Shown here: positions 32,460 to 44,070 of the stretch, piece after piece
Layout of the letters: every line of letters begins with the position of its first letter
Numbering within the stretch: the stretch's first letter is position 1
Source of the DNA: Anodontia alba
Taxonomy: Eukaryota > Mollusca > Bivalvia > Lucinida > Lucinidae
Reading direction: 5' to 3'
DNA: 64,000 bases
Assembly: GCA_964016985.1 (NCBI GenBank)
Contig: OZ024825.1
Span: 36,641,557-36,705,556 of the forward strand
The notes under the pieces: model-generated
What the model was told of the DNA's origin: nothing
Database searches by the model: none
What the model saw: the letters and a program-made list of their open reading frames with translations, nothing else
Translations under genes and position numbers: made by a program

Positions 32460-32698
32460 TGCGTTTGTGTGTTAACAAACAGCGTTTTTACTATCTTGAG
32501 GTAGATACTGACAAGTCTGTCGGCATGGTGACCTATCTTAGATGTCATATTTATTTTCTGATCGATCCGTTATTGAAAGGACCTCAAACTTCGATTTTCA
32601 CCTCGCCATATAATTTGAGTGACTATAAACGGTATATCGATATAATACGGGGCGGGCGCAAGCATGCGTTTCAAAACAATTTAATCGGTGTCATGTAA
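32460..32698 (+). CDS. Candidate terminal exon, unknown protein
   Basis: An open frame that follows a good acceptor (TATATTTTTTACAG, ending 32459) and runs 78 codons to TAA at 32696-32698. It has no ATG near its start, so it would be an internal or terminal exon entered in phase 1. The translation looks protein-like rather than repeat-like: FYYLEVDTDKS, MVTYLRCHIYFLIDPLLKGP, SPYNLSDYKRYIDIIRGGRK. It does not overlap any repeat family seen elsewhere in the window. No upstream partner exon on the plus strand was found, and I do not recognise the family. It could also be a relic of a gene or of an autonomous transposon. Confidence 0.35.
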
Positions 32699-32839
32699 AA
32701 AGAGGCCTAATAGTAAAAACCGATATCGAAATGCACATTAGCGCAGTCTGAAAAGGACTGACACTGTATTTTTCCTCAGAATATTCAATACTTTACAGAA
32801 CGCATAAATTTGGGATGGCAGCAGCTCATACCCGGTCAT

Positions 32840-32920
32840 GTTGACTGAGGGGTTAATGTTCTGATCACATAATTCCGCGGTCACAAATTCGATCCCCGCT
32901 CTCAGACGTTCTTCTCATGC
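32840..32920 (+). mobile_element. tRNA-like SINE head remnant
   Basis: TTGACTGAGGGGTTAATGTT and TCACAAATTCGATCCCCGC resemble a worn tRNA-derived head. No body was matched. Confidence 0.35.
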
Positions 32921-33235
32921 CTCGTGAATATGCCATCTTCTACACTATCCGCACTATTCCACTCACCTGCCTGATATGACGAAAATACCACTGAAAATGC
33001 CCCAACCCAACAAGAGACGATACCAAAAACCCATCCATAGCCGTTTTCCTAAGGTCGGACCTATTCCTGTGTTACGAAAATGTCTAGCGGCACAGGCACT
33101 ATGGAGTGAATTGTCATGCAATGGACATTAAATCTTGATGGTATCTCTGTCAACCAATATAAAATGTTGTCTGATCATATACGTTGAAAGAAAAGTAGAT
33201 TTTATTTTGGATGGGTTGGGATTAATGAAGAAATT

Positions 33236-33721
33236 TAGACCATGGACTTTCAGCTCAAGTTTCGACCAGTTTAAATGATGGAGAAGCGCAATTTTAGAAG
33301 AGAAACAATGACCTTTCAGCTCAAGTTTAAACCAGCTTAACTGGTGGAGAAAAAATGGACTTTCAGTGCAATTTTAGACCAGCTTAAATGGTGGAGAAAC
33401 AATGTACTTTCAGCGCAATTTTAGACCAGTTTAAATAGCGGAGAAACCATGGACTTTCAGTGCAAGTTGAGATCAGCTTAAATGGGGGAGAAACCATGGA
33501 CTGTCAGCACAAGATCTGACCAGCTTAAACAGTGGAGAAACAATGAACTTTCAGCTCAAGTTTAGACCTGCTTAAATTGTAGAGAAACCATGGACTTTCA
33601 GCTCAAGTTTAGACCAGCTTAAATGGTAGAGAAACCATGGATTTTCAGCGCAAGTTTAGATCAGCTAAAACAGTGGAGAAACAATGGACTTTCAGCGCGT
33701 TTAGATCAGCTTAAATGGTAG
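33236..33721. repeat. 47-bp minisatellite, left block
   Basis: About ten tandem units of the pattern GTAGAGAAACCATGGACTTT then CAGCTCAAGTTTAGATCAGC and TTAAATG. Units here are more variable than in the right block. The array is cut by the insertion at 33722-35667. Confidence 0.9.
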
Positions 33722-35667
33722 ACCACAGGCCATGGGCCACAACTCGCTCACCTGAATGACATAGCCACTGCAGATATGCAAGTCACTTCGATACTTGCAA
33801 TATAAATGTATATGGCCCATACAAATGCATGGGGAAGCAAATTTCAACATAGAACCATCATTTTAGCAATTTTGGTAGATCTCCTGTCCCCCATAATTTG
33901 TGCAAAGATTAGGGCCCAGGGCTTACTTGGTTCTGGAGAAGAAGATTTTTAAAGGTTTTTACCATACATGGGCATGGCAGCTATTTTGATCAATGGACCA
34001 TGCCCATTTTAGCAATCTTTCATTCTCCTGCCCAAGGAGGCTCCGCATGAAATTTGAGCAACACTGGCCTAGAGGCTTCAGAGGAAAAATCATTTGAAAT
34101 TATCAACATTTTTTCCATACAAATGTACAGCGCCCATACAAATGCATACAGAAGCAAACTTGACCTCGCCTAAAAAAGGTCAAATGTCAATGTATGACAA
34201 TTATTTTAGCAACTTTGGTAGACCGCCTGTTCCCAATGATATATGCAAAGATTCAGCCATAAGGCATCCTTGGGTTTGGAGAATAAGATTTTTAAATGTT
34301 TTTTTCCCATACAAATGCATAGGGAAGCAAACTTGACCTTGCCTAAAAAGGTCAAATGTCAATGTACGACCATTATCTTAGCAACTTTGGTAGACCCCCA
34401 GTCCCCGACGACTTAAGCAAAGATTCAGCCCCAAGGCATCCTCGGTTCTGGAGGAGAAGATTTTTAAAGGTTTTTACCATATATGGGCATGGCGGCCATC
34501 TTGGTCAATAAACCGCGTCCATTTTAGCATTCTTTCATTCCCCTAACCTACGGAGGCTCCATATGAAATTTGAGCAAAATTGGCCCAGAGGCTCCAGAGG
34601 AGGTCGTTTGAAATTCTGAATATTTTTCCCATACAAATGCATAAGGAAGCAAAATTGACCTCACCGTAAAAAAGTCAAATGTCAATGCACGACCATTATT
34701 TTAGCAACTTTGGTAGACCTCCAGTTTCCGATGATATATGTAAAGATTCAGCCACAAGGCATCCTCAGTTTTGGAGAACAAGATTTTTAAAGGTTTTTCC
34801 CATACAAATGCATAGGGAAGCAAACTTGACCTTGCCGTAAAAAGGTCAAATGTCAATATACGACATTTATTTTAGCAATTTTGGTAGACCTCCCGTCCCA
34901 TATGACTTATGCAAAGATTCAGCCCTAAAGTATCCTCGGTTCTGGAGCAGAAGATTTTTAAAGGTTTTTACCATATATGGGCATGGCGGCCATCTTGGTC
35001 AACAAACCGCGACCATTTTAGCAATCTTTCATTCGCCTATCTAAGGAGGCTCCATATGAAATTTGAGCAAAATTGGCCCAGAGGCTCTAGAGAAAAAGTC
35101 GTTTGAAATTCTCAACATTTTCCCATACAAATGCATAAGGAAGCAAAATTGACCTTACCACAAAAGGTCAAATGTCAATGTATGACCATTATTTTAGCAA
35201 CTTTGGTAGACCTCCTGTTTCCGATGATATATGTAAAAATTCAGCCATAAGGCGTCCTCAGTTTTGGAGAACAAGATGTTTAAAGGTTTTTCCCATACAA
35301 ATGCAGAGGGAAGCAAACTTGACCTTGCCGTAAAAAGGTCAAATGTCAATATACGACCTTTATTTTAGCAATTTTGGTAGACCTCTTGTCCCCGATGACT
35401 TCTGCAAAGATTCAGCCCCAAGGCATCCTCGGTTCTGGAGAAGAAGAGTTTTAAAGGTTTTTATCATATATGGGCATGGCGGCCATCTTGGTCAATGGAC
35501 CGCGACCATTTTAGCAACATTTTGTTCCCCTGACCTAAGGAAGCTCCATATGAAATTTGAGCAAAATTGGCTCAGGGGCTTCAGAGGAGAAGTCGTTTAA
35601 AAATGTTAACGGACGGACGTACGAAAAGTGATCACAATAGCTCATCCTGAGCATAGCTCAGGTGAGC
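33722..35667. mobile_element. Insertion with four ~490-bp internal repeats, inside the minisatellite
   Basis: Starts CCACAGGCCATGGGCCACAA with GCTCACCTGA nearby, and ends TCAGGTGAGCTAAA. The inner ten bases of the two ends are inverted copies. Inside, a 490-516 bp unit occurs about four times (ATATGGGCATGGCGGCCAT near 33966, 34482, 34974 and 35467). Short repeated frames (YGHGGHLGQ, MKFEQNW) come from the repeated unit and start at different points, so I do not call them genes. The 47-bp array resumes immediately after it, showing the order of events. Confidence 0.8.
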
Positions 35668-37430
35668 TAAAAAACCATGGACTTTCAGCAAGTTTAAAAT
35701 AGTTTAAATGAAAGAGAAACCATGGACTTTCAGCTCAAGTTTAGACTAGTTTAAATGGTAGAGAAACCATGGACTTTCTGCGCAATTTAGATCAGCTTAA
35801 ACGGTGGAGAAACTATGGACCTTCAGCGCAAGTTTAGATCAGCTTAAATGGTAGAGAAACCATGGATTTTCAGCTCAAGTTTAGAATAGCTTAAATGAAA
35901 GTGAAACCATGGACTTTCAGCTCAATTTTAGACCAGTTTATATGGTAGAGAAACCATGGACTTTCAGCGCAAGTATAGATGAGCTTAAATGGTAGAGAAG
36001 CCATGGACTTTCAGCTCAAGTTTAGAATAGCTGAAACGGTGGAGAAACAATGGACTTTTAGCGCAAGTTTAGATCAGCTGAAATGGTAAAGAAACCATGA
36101 ACTTTCAGCTCAAGTTTAGACCAGCTTAAATGATGGAGAAACCATGGACTTTCAGCTCAAATTTAGATCAGCTTAAATGGTAGAGAAACCATGAACTTTC
36201 AGCTCAAGTTTAGACCAGCTTCAATGGTAGAGAAACCATGGACTTTCAGCTCAAGTTTAGATCAGATTAAATGGTAGAGAAACCATTGACTTTTAGCGCG
36301 TTTAGATCAGCTTAAATGGTAGAGAAACCATGGACTTTCCTCTCAAGTTTAGATCAGCTTAAATGGTAGAGAAGCCATAAACTTTCAGCTCAAGTTTAGA
36401 CCAGCTTAAATGGTAGAGAAACCATGGACTTTCAGCTCAAGTTTAGATCAGCTTAAATGGTAGAGAAACCATGGACTTTTAGCGCGTTTAGATCAGCTTA
36501 AATGGTAGAGAAACCATGAACTTTCAGCTCAAGTTTAGACCACCTTAAATGATAGAGAAACCATGAACTTTCAGCGCAAGTTTAGATCAGCTGAAATGGT
36601 AAAGAAACAATGAACTTTCAGCTCAGGTTTAGACCAGCTTAAATGATAGATAAACCATGGACTTTCAGCTCAAGTTTAGATCAGCTTAAATGGTAGAGAA
36701 ACCATGAACTTTCAGCTCAAGTTTAGATCAGCTTAAATGGTAGAGAAACCATGGACTTTTAGCGCGTTTAGATCAGCTTAAATGGTAGAGAAATCATGGA
36801 CTTTCCTCTCAAGTGTAGATCAGCTTAAATGGTAGAGAAGCCATGAACTTTCGGCTCAAGTTTAGACCAGCTTAAATGGTAGAGAAACCATGGACTTTCA
36901 GCTCAAGTTTAGATCAGCTTAAATGGTAGAGAAACCATGGACTTTTAGCGCGTTTAGATCAGCTTAAATGGTAGAGAAACCATGGACTTTCAGCTCAAGT
37001 TTAGATCAGTTTAAATGGTAGAGAAATCATGACCTTTCAGCGCAAGTTTAGAACAGCTTAAATGATAGAGAAACCATGGACTTTCAGCGCAAGTTTAGAT
37101 CAGCTTAAATGGTAGAGAAACCATGGACTTTTAGCGCAAGTTTAGACCAGCCTAAAGGTAGAGAAACCATGGACTTTCAGCTCAAGTTTAGATCAGCTTA
37201 AATGGTAGAGAAACCATGGACTTTCAGTTCAAGTTTAGATCAGCTTAAATGGTAGAGAAACCATGGACTTTTTGCGCAAGTTTAGATCAGCTTTAATGGT
37301 AAAGAAACCATGGACTTTCAGCTCAAGTTTAGATCAGCTTAAATGGTAGAGAAACCATGGACTTTTAGCACAATTTTAGACCAGCTTAAAGGTAGAGGAA
37401 TCATGGACTTTCAGCGCAAGTTTAGACCAA
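35668..37430. repeat. 47-bp minisatellite, right block with higher-order pattern
   Basis: About 37 further units of the same 47-bp repeat. Variant units recur as blocks. A short 'TTTTAGCGCGTTTAG' unit followed by a 'CTTTCCTCTCAAG' unit and an 'AGAAGCC' unit appears at 36294 and again at 36757, 463 bp later. This indicates duplication of about ten units together. No spacers and no conserved reading frame. Confidence 0.9.
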
Positions 37431-37578
37431 TCTGATCAGATTGTTCGTTGTCCGCATGAAGAAACTTTGCATCACTGGCTATCCAAAATGCACCCAGTAA
37501 AGATTCTGATCAGACTGCACGAATGCGCAGATGTATCTTTATCTTCGCTAGGCGCACATGTCCGAAGGTATGTTTTCT
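37428..37578 (+). mobile_element. Family F, right part
   Basis: GATCAGATTGTTCGTTGTCC to GAAGGTATGTTTTCTCA. The left terminal part is missing where it meets the minisatellite. Confidence 0.8.
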
Positions 37579-37859
37579 CATTACGAAACCACGCCTATTC
37601 AAATATACTGAAAATTTTACCACAAAAAAAATGAAAATTTTCAGTTAAATAATTCTGATATTTTTCATATTTCTGCTCAAAACATAGAGTGTGGGTACTC
37701 GTTAGAACCGCCTCGACGAGGCGGTTCTAACGAGTACCCACACTCTATGTTTTTGAGCAGAAATAAGAAAAATAATGTATACCCCTGTAAACCCAAGTTT
37801 TACTACATAAAAGTGGGGTTTAAGGGGGTCAAAATTATATAGGCATGTTTTCGTGATAT
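37579..37859 (+). mobile_element. Family A foldback element
   Basis: Complete; perfect core with a CGACGAGG tip. It directly follows family F. Confidence 0.9.
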
Positions 37860-37932
37860 GACGCTGCTGCTCATATCAGGGAAAGTTGTAAACAAAGTAG
37901 AAGCCTTATTGTTTAATCTGAACTTCAAGAAA

Positions 37933-38046
37933 CATCACGAAAACACGCCTACATAGTTTTGACACCCCTCAAACCCCACTTTTATACAGTAAACTGGGGT
38001 TTACATGGGTATCCATTATTTCTCTGATTTTGCTCAAAAACATAGA
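37933..38046 (-). mobile_element. Family A, half copy
   Basis: Only the CATCACGAAAACACGCC end to AAACATAGAT remains, broken by the element at 38047. Confidence 0.8.
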
Positions 38047-38472
38047 TAAATTTTCGTTTTGTCCTTCCACCGGTGTTACTGTTGTGATTTCTTTTGTACA
38101 TTTTTAATAAGTTGAGAACAAAAACTCACTATTTGCGGAAACCATGAAACTTTGAAGTTTTAAGCTCTAAAGTCTTATAAAAACGAAAACTTTTACTTGT
38201 ACGGTTTCGTCAAAAATGTCCAGTTTCGTCAATGATGCACTTTATTTTATGGCGAAACCGGCCATTTTTTCACGAAACCGTACAATTAATGCTTTTAATT
38301 TTAAAATATTTAAGAGCATTAATATATCGTAACTGTATGTTTTCTAGACAGGATAATATTTCTCATTCACAGTCAACTAAAACATAAAATAAATCACAGA
38401 ATAGTTAATATTTTCACTAACTTCTAAGATTTGATTTGTTTATAGTGACACCGGTGGACGGACGAAAACCAA
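38047..38472. mobile_element. Foldback element with CCACCGGTGT ends
   Basis: TTTTCGTTTTGTCCTTCCAC and GTGGACGGACGAAAACC are inverted with ACCGGTGT inside. The middle pairs GTACGGTTTCGTCAAAAATG with TTTTTTCACGAAACCGTAC. Confidence 0.7.
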
Positions 38473-38639
38473 AAGTGCCCGTGTGGATATGCCAAATTGT
38501 GTTTGCCTTGATGATTTGATAGCTTGACAAAAAAGTTTCAGTACTTATCTATTATGTATGAACCTGACCCTGACGTTTGACCTACTTTCTTGTTGAAACT
38601 TTTGCTCAGGTAAGCGATCCAGGACCATTTGAGCAACAA

Positions 38640-38740
38640 CATGAGAAAACGTACCTTCTGACATGTGTTCCTAACAAAGACTCAAATCAGCCTGCGCATC
38701 CGCGCAGTTTGATCAGTATCCTCGTTGTCGGCATGAAGAT
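38640..38740 (+). mobile_element. Family F, left half
   Basis: ATGAGAAAACGTACCTTCTG to CTCGTTGTCGGCATGAAGAT. It ends at a family-A terminal fragment. Confidence 0.8.
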
Positions 38741-38775
38741 GGGGTCAGTATTACATAGGCATGTTTTCGTGATGT
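38741..38775 (+). mobile_element. Family A terminal fragment
   Basis: Only GGGGTCAGTATTACATAGGC and ATGTTTTCGTGATG remain. Confidence 0.75.
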
Positions 38776-38982
38776 GGTTCCAGTCTCCAGTGACAATTGT
38801 TTTATAATCCTGTTTGATAATCCACTAAATAATATCATGACTATAAAGGCTGGTCACTCTAGTGACCAGTCTTTATATAGTAATGATATTATTTTGGTTT
38901 TAGTTTAGTAGATTATCAAACAGGATTTATAATATAAGAAAAAATATTTAGTCACTGGAGACTGGAGCCAGTCTAAGTGACT
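38776..38982. mobile_element. Family G foldback element
   Basis: CCAGTCTCCAGTGACAATTG to TCACTGGAGACTGGAGCC. The centre GGCTGGTCACTCTAGTGACC is nearly perfect. Confidence 0.85.
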
Positions 38983-39206
38983 CGCGGGTATAGACTAATG
39001 ACATTAGTCCTATCGACGGCCTGGTGACACAGCGCCAAGTGTAAATTCACATTATTTGTACATTTAAAATAAATTTACAAATATTTACCCAAGTGATTAC
39101 ACCTACTGGTAAAAACCAAATATTTGGTATATTCTCTGCAAAAGTCAGTGACACCGTGGTGGGGAAATTACCGCGAACGAGCGTCGAAATAGCCTTCACA
39201 GAATAG

Positions 39207-39485
39207 CATTACGAAAACACGCCTATTCAAATATATAGAAAATTTCACCTCAAAAAACTGAAAATTTTCAGATAAAAAATTCTAACATTTTTCAAGTTTC
39301 TGCTCAAAACATAGATTGTGGGTATTCGTTAGAACCGCCTCGGCGAGGCGGTACTAACGAATACCCACAATTCATGCTTTTGAGCAGAAATAAGAAAAAT
39401 AATGTATACCCCTGTAAACCCCAGTTCTACTATATAAAAGTGGGGTTTAAGGGTGTCAAAATTATATAGGCTTTTTTTCGTGATG
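39207..39485 (+). mobile_element. Family A foldback element
   Basis: Complete. The end reads GGCTTTTTTTCGTGATG (two substitutions). Confidence 0.9.
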
Positions 39486-39609
39486 GAATGATCAGCGACG
39501 GTCCAGATTAGCCTGTACATGCGCGCACTTAGGACATTAAGCGGACTGGGATTTGTTGAATGCACGAACGGAGTGGAGGCCATGCTCATGCTACGCTTTT
39601 AGCGTGAGA

Positions 39610-39830
39610 TGGAAAATATGGAACGATGTAGTGAAGGTGATGGTTGGGCATTATACGTCCTTTTTAACATTATTTAAGGCATATCGAGATGATGGCAGGG
39701 TGTTTGTTAATGAAAGGCTCTGTGCAAGGAAGCGCCGTAGTCATAAGCTGAACTCCGCCTCCAGCGGGATTCGAACCCGGGACCTCATAGTCCGAAGTCA
39801 GGAGCTCTAACCGCTCTGTACCCGCACGCT
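39610..39830 (-). mobile_element. SINE-2 copy
   Basis: Body CGTCCTTTTTAACATTATTT and AATGAAAGGCTCTGTGCAAG; the minus-strand head has GGGTTCGAATCCCGC and GCGGTTAGAGCTCC. It is uninterrupted here, unlike the copy at 8148. Confidence 0.8.
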
Positions 39831-39888
39831 TCAGACGATACAATGTGTAAACTGTATTTGCAGTAAGTATTCGGACAGACAGGCCTTG

Positions 39889-39920
39889 ACAAACAGTGTA
39901 GATCCAGATCAGACGTCGGA
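39889..39920. mobile_element. Family C, half copy
   Basis: ACAAACAGTGTAGATCCAGA and TCAGACGTCGGAG, preceded by TATTCGGACAGACAGGCC. Confidence 0.7.
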
Positions 39921-39924
39921 GTAT

Positions 39925-40065
39925 TCCCTTTCCCCATAAAAAAACATACGTTGTGGGTACTCATTAGAAGCACCTCGCTATGGGTACTCATTAGAAGCCC
40001 CTAGCCGAGGCGCTTCTAATGAGTACCATAACATATTTTTTTTATGAAAAAAAATGAAAACAAAT
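39925..40065. mobile_element. Family I foldback element
   Basis: ACATACGTTGTGGGTACTCA to CATAACATATTTTTTTTATG. The left core is partly duplicated (two TGGGTACTCATTAGAAG). Confidence 0.8.
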
Positions 40066-40344
40066 CTGGATATGTAATCAACAAGTCAGCGCAGAAATTT
40101 CAGTGATTCGATTGAAAAATGGCGTCGATTTATGTCAACTATCATGACAATGCACGAACATACCCTAAATGACTGAAAATCATGTCTATACGAAACACAT
40201 TTAGTCAGTTTTATAGGGGTTCCGTATTTCTCCGTCAGTCACGAGGACTTCGATCACTGACACAAAAAAATGAAAATATGACACTCGCAAGTTTTTTTTT
40301 TTAATTTTTTTTTTCGTCTCCTTTGCTCGGAATAGTTTACAAAC

Positions 40345-40602
40345 CATTACGAAAACGCTCCTGTTCAAATATATAGACAGTGTCACCTCCAAAAACTGAC
40401 AATTTTCAGATAAAAATACAAACAAAAAAAAAACCTCTTGATGTTTTTCATATTTCTGCCTCGCCGAGTACCCAATGAGTACTCAAAACTATGTTTTTGA
40501 GCAGAAATAAGAAAAATAATGTATACCCCTGTAAACCCAAGTTTTACTATATAAATGTGGGGTTTAAAAGGGTCAAAATTACATAGGCATGTTTTCGTGA
40601 TG
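40345..40602 (+). mobile_element. Family A, core deleted
   Basis: The core is reduced to CTCGCCGAGTACCCAATGAG. Outer hairpins are present. Confidence 0.85.
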
Positions 40603-40614
40603 GTTTTCTTCACG

Positions 40615-41050
40615 ACAAAGGATGGAAATGCACTTCATCACCGCTGTTTGCATAGGACTGCCATTTTGGCTGCAATATTTATGATGTTTGAGACCCTCTA
40701 GGATAATTTTTGGTCTTTTTTTTTCTGTTCAAGTTATTTATTCGAATTTCTGACCGTTTTCACTTAAAAAAAAAGTGAAACTTTAGCCCTGCAATCGACG
40801 TCTCGATTTCCGGTTCACTAAACAAGACTTCTGCGCATGCGCGGTAAATTAGAAGGATTGGACTGTTTCTGTTAATTGATAAACAGTTAATTCTTCTTTA
40901 ATATGAATGCAAAAGATCATATAGCACTACTTGTTTTAAGAAATCTTCTTCAATATTGACTTACTAATCATAACCTATGCCGATTCCGAACCACGCACTC
41001 TGGGATAAGTTGGCACATACTGGCGGAAAAATGCGACTCGTATTTCTTTT
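40615..41050. other. No supported feature
   Basis: Unique sequence with a short AAAAAAAAAGTGAAAC hairpin near 40760; no exon recognised. Confidence 0.5.
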
Positions 41051-41052
41051 TT

Positions 41053-41327
41053 CATCACGAAAACACACCTATATAATGTTGACCCCTTTAAACCCCACTT
41101 TTATACAGCAAAACTGGGGTTTACAGGGGTAGACATTTTTTTATTTCTGCTCAAAAACATAGATTGTGGGTACTCGTTAGAACTGCCTCACCGAGGCGAT
41201 TCTAACGAGTATCTACAATCTATGTTTTGAGCAGAAATATAAAAAAATATCAGAATTTTTGTCTGAAAACTTTAAGTTTTTGGTGGAGAAATTTTCAATA
41301 TATTTGAATAGGCGTGTTTTCATAATG
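41053..41327 (-). mobile_element. Family A foldback element
   Basis: Complete; ends CATCACGAAAACACACC and GCGTGTTTTCATAATG. Confidence 0.9.
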
Positions 41328-41335
41328 TCTTGTAC

Positions 41336-42390
41336 ACTGCAGCCCTGGATAATAACCCATCATATTGTATACTATTTGAAAGACCAGTTGAGACCAGTAG
41401 TAGTACTGGTACATCATCATCACCCAAGTTGCCTGTACTCGCCGTTCCCGTAGTGTCAGCAACTGAAACTACTGCCCCATGTATCATATTGACATATTTT
41501 GGTGTCTGTGACCAGGATAACCCACTCATATTGCACGGGTGGACATCAGGGGAGCTACCGCGAAATTGCGTTAACGTAAATTTGTTCCCACGACACATCC
41601 GGGAACTCTCGCGGTAGTTCCTAGGACCTGGAAATTAATAACAAAGATAGATACTCTCGCGTGTTTTGATTTATTTTAGAAGAATGAGCGAATAATATAA
41701 AATTTCGGCGATACAACTCCATGTTGATATGATTTACCTTTCTAAGCAGGCCGAAAGAAATATTGAAAAAATAGTTGCCGAAAAGAGGCGACCGTAACAA
41801 AATCGATCACAGGGTTGTCTGACTTTAGTTTTATGTCAATACGAATGAATGATGCAATTGTTTTGTAATTTTCGCTTAGCACGAGATCCTTTGGCGCATG
41901 TTCTGAATATGTCGGCCCTTATTCATCATTTAGATGCAAAAAAATTAATCAGTCCATGTACTGTGAAGGAGTAATGCCGAAATTTTCGGGCGGAGTAGCT
42001 CCCAAATCATCGCGGCAGCTCCCAAAACATGCTCTGGTTCCCACGAGTCTATCATGAAGTCAGACAACCCTGTGATCGATTTTATTACGGTCGCCTACTT
42101 TCGGCAACGATTTTTTCAATATTTCTTTCGGCCTGCTTAGAAAGGTGAATCATATTAACATGGAATAGCATCGCCGAAATTTTATATTATTCGCTCATTC
42201 TTCTAAAATAAATCAAAACACGCGAGAGTATCAACCTTTGTTTACAATTTCCAGGTCCTAGGAACTACCGCGAGAGTTTCCGGATGTGTCGAGGGAACAA
42301 ATTTACGTTAACGCGATTTCGCGGTAGCTCCCCTGATGTCCACCCGTGTATTAGTGTTTGAATATCTTAAACTATTTAGACATGATATAT
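41336..42390 (+). pseudogene. Possible tyrosine-kinase-like fragment split by a foldback element
   Basis: The plus-strand frame before the 815-bp foldback element reads YFGVCDQDNPLIL. If the element and its small target duplication (TATT) are removed, the frame continues unbroken as VFEYLK. A GVC-x-DxPLxLVFEY pattern is typical of the beta4-hinge region of tyrosine kinases. The sequence further upstream (serine/threonine-rich) does not show a clear kinase N-lobe, and after LKLFRHDIY the frame soon stops. It may be a degenerate exon or chance. The reading is mine and rests on a short match. Confidence 0.25.
41534..42348. mobile_element. Long-armed foldback DNA element, 815 bp
   Basis: Two inverted arms of nearly 300 bp (41534-41829 and 42057-42348) begin CACGGGTGGACATC and mirror each other closely. 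The arms contain GGAGCTACCGCG, TCCTAGGACCTGG and AGCAGGCCGAAAG. They enclose about 225 bp of unrelated loop DNA. TATT flanks both sides (41529-41532 and 42349-42352), suggesting a 4-5 bp target duplication. There is no transposase frame, so it is non-autonomous. Confidence 0.8.
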
Positions 42391-43390
42391 ACAAGATATA
42401 AAAGTGATTGCTTGCAAGAAGTAGGGCTAATATGCTCCTACTAAGACATGAAATGCCACTACCCTCACCTTCACAGGCGAAGTCGGTCATGTATCATATA
42501 TGATACATATCAAATCTTTGGTTCTATTTAGAATTTTGTATTTATCTTTTTAACTATATAAACCATGTCAGAAATCATGGTGAGTAGACACAAACTAGTA
42601 TCGGTAACATCAATTTTTGGGTTTGATATCGATGTTCAAAAGCCCAATGTTTCGTATATGGTACATGGCCTTCCAGGTGACCATGACCAGACCAGATAAA
42701 AACGTACCAGAATTCATATCAATGTACCATACCTTGTAACATATATTATTTTGAAAGCAAAGTTTTTCTACAACTGCTTCTTGTCTTGTGTATTAGAAGG
42801 TTAATGTACCCTTTTATATCATGACGGGCATTTTAGTAAAATAAAACCATGTCAGCATTATATCACAAGAACAGCTTCAAACAAAGGTTCTTGTTTTCAA
42901 ACAGTTTAGGAGCAACAAGTGCATGATCAGTTCAGTACATAACACAATGGTGCTGTATGTTGTTTTTATTTTACAATAAAAAAAACCTATGCTCCTTTTG
43001 TAGTTTATAATATCATTTTTTTCTTGTATCAGTTTGCATTTTTGTTTTATTGACGGATCGCGGGCATAGCCATCTTACTTGCGCCTGAATGTGATTGGTC
43101 GATATTTTTATCCTGAATTTGCCTTCGGAAATCAGTCGTTAATTTTCGTAACGGCTCAGATTTTTCTCGTAGTGAAATTAACTATAAGATGAGGACATGC
43201 AAAGGGTCAAAAGAGTTTATATACGTAACAATTTTGCGGGGTGAGCAAATGATTTTAATATTTTATACTATTGTAGTTATGGAAAATATTCATTACTTTC
43301 TCCTGGAGAGTCAAAAACGATCATTAGATTTCAAATTTTAATTAAAAGAAAACATGTACACCACATCAAAACAATGTGCACAACAAAAAC
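42391..43390. other. No supported feature
   Basis: AT-rich unique sequence. ATCGGTAACATCAATTTTTG with an inverse-like GATATCGATG nearby is the only structure noted. Confidence 0.45.
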
Positions 43391-43394
43391 CACT

Positions 43395-43620
43395 AAAAAA
43401 ACTACACGGACGACACATTGATAATATTTTTTTTTTTCTTATTTTTCATGCAAATTGTCTCCGAAGAAGACATTTTGCATTAAATGTCAAAACCTATTTT
43501 CTGAAAAAAAAATTTCTGAAAAAAAAAACAACAAAAAAACAAAAAAAAACATATTCAGAATATTTCAAAATGTCGTCTGCTGAAATGTATACCCATCATA
43601 CTAAGCGTTTAGGTACCCTT
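43395..43620. mobile_element. Family B foldback, A-rich
   Basis: GGACGACACATTGATAATAT to AAATGTCGTCTGCTGAAATG. A-rich tracts expand the right arm. Confidence 0.7.
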
Positions 43621-43624
43621 AAAA

Positions 43625-43812
43625 TGCTTTAGCAAAATTGTAGCGGACGACATTTTATTTCTTTTTTTCCAGAGAAAAGACTTGTCGTTTTATGTTGATC
43701 GTCCGCTAGCCAGAATATTCGTATGAAATATCAAGCATTATTTTCTCTGAAAAAAAGAAAAAAAGAGAACGAAACAAAACAAAAACAAAAATAGATCAAA
43801 ATGTCCTAGGCT
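43625..43812. mobile_element. Family B foldback, diverged
   Basis: GTAGCGGACGACATTTTATT, central GATCGTCCGCTAGCC. A different stem loop from other B copies. Confidence 0.6.
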
Positions 43813-43821
43813 ACAGTAGTG

Positions 43822-44030
43822 TTGGCACTCTATTGGCTAGTTCAGCAGACGACAAATTGGTGGCATTTTTCTTATTTTTCCCCACAAAATAGGATTTGAC
43901 GTTTTGTGCAAATTGTCTCCATTATACCATTGGAGACAATTTGCATGAAATTTCAGATTCCGTTTTCTATGGGGAAAAATAAAAAATATCTCATTATTTC
44001 GTCTGCTGAAAATTTTATTCGTTAAGGGTT
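43822..44030. mobile_element. Family B foldback element
   Basis: GTTCAGCAGACGACAAATTG to TTTCGTCTGCTGAAAATTTT. It is the third B copy in a row. Confidence 0.85.
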
Positions 44031-44070
44031 AATATTTTGAACAGCTTGATCTCTGATATATCCTGCCTTT

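Noticed and set aside
34094..35600. Similar short frames (FSNFGRPPVP, YGHGGHLGQ) that look like a gene family
   Set aside because: They are translations of the ~490-bp internal repeat of one insertion, start at different points and are interrupted.
33236..37430. CRISPR array
   Set aside because: Units are contiguous 47-bp repeats without unique spacers, in a eukaryotic context with no cas genes.
39553..39810. 85-codon plus-strand frame ending SGIRTRDLIVRSQEL
   Set aside because: 'SGIRTRDL' is the familiar translation of a tRNA-derived SINE head, here SINE-2.
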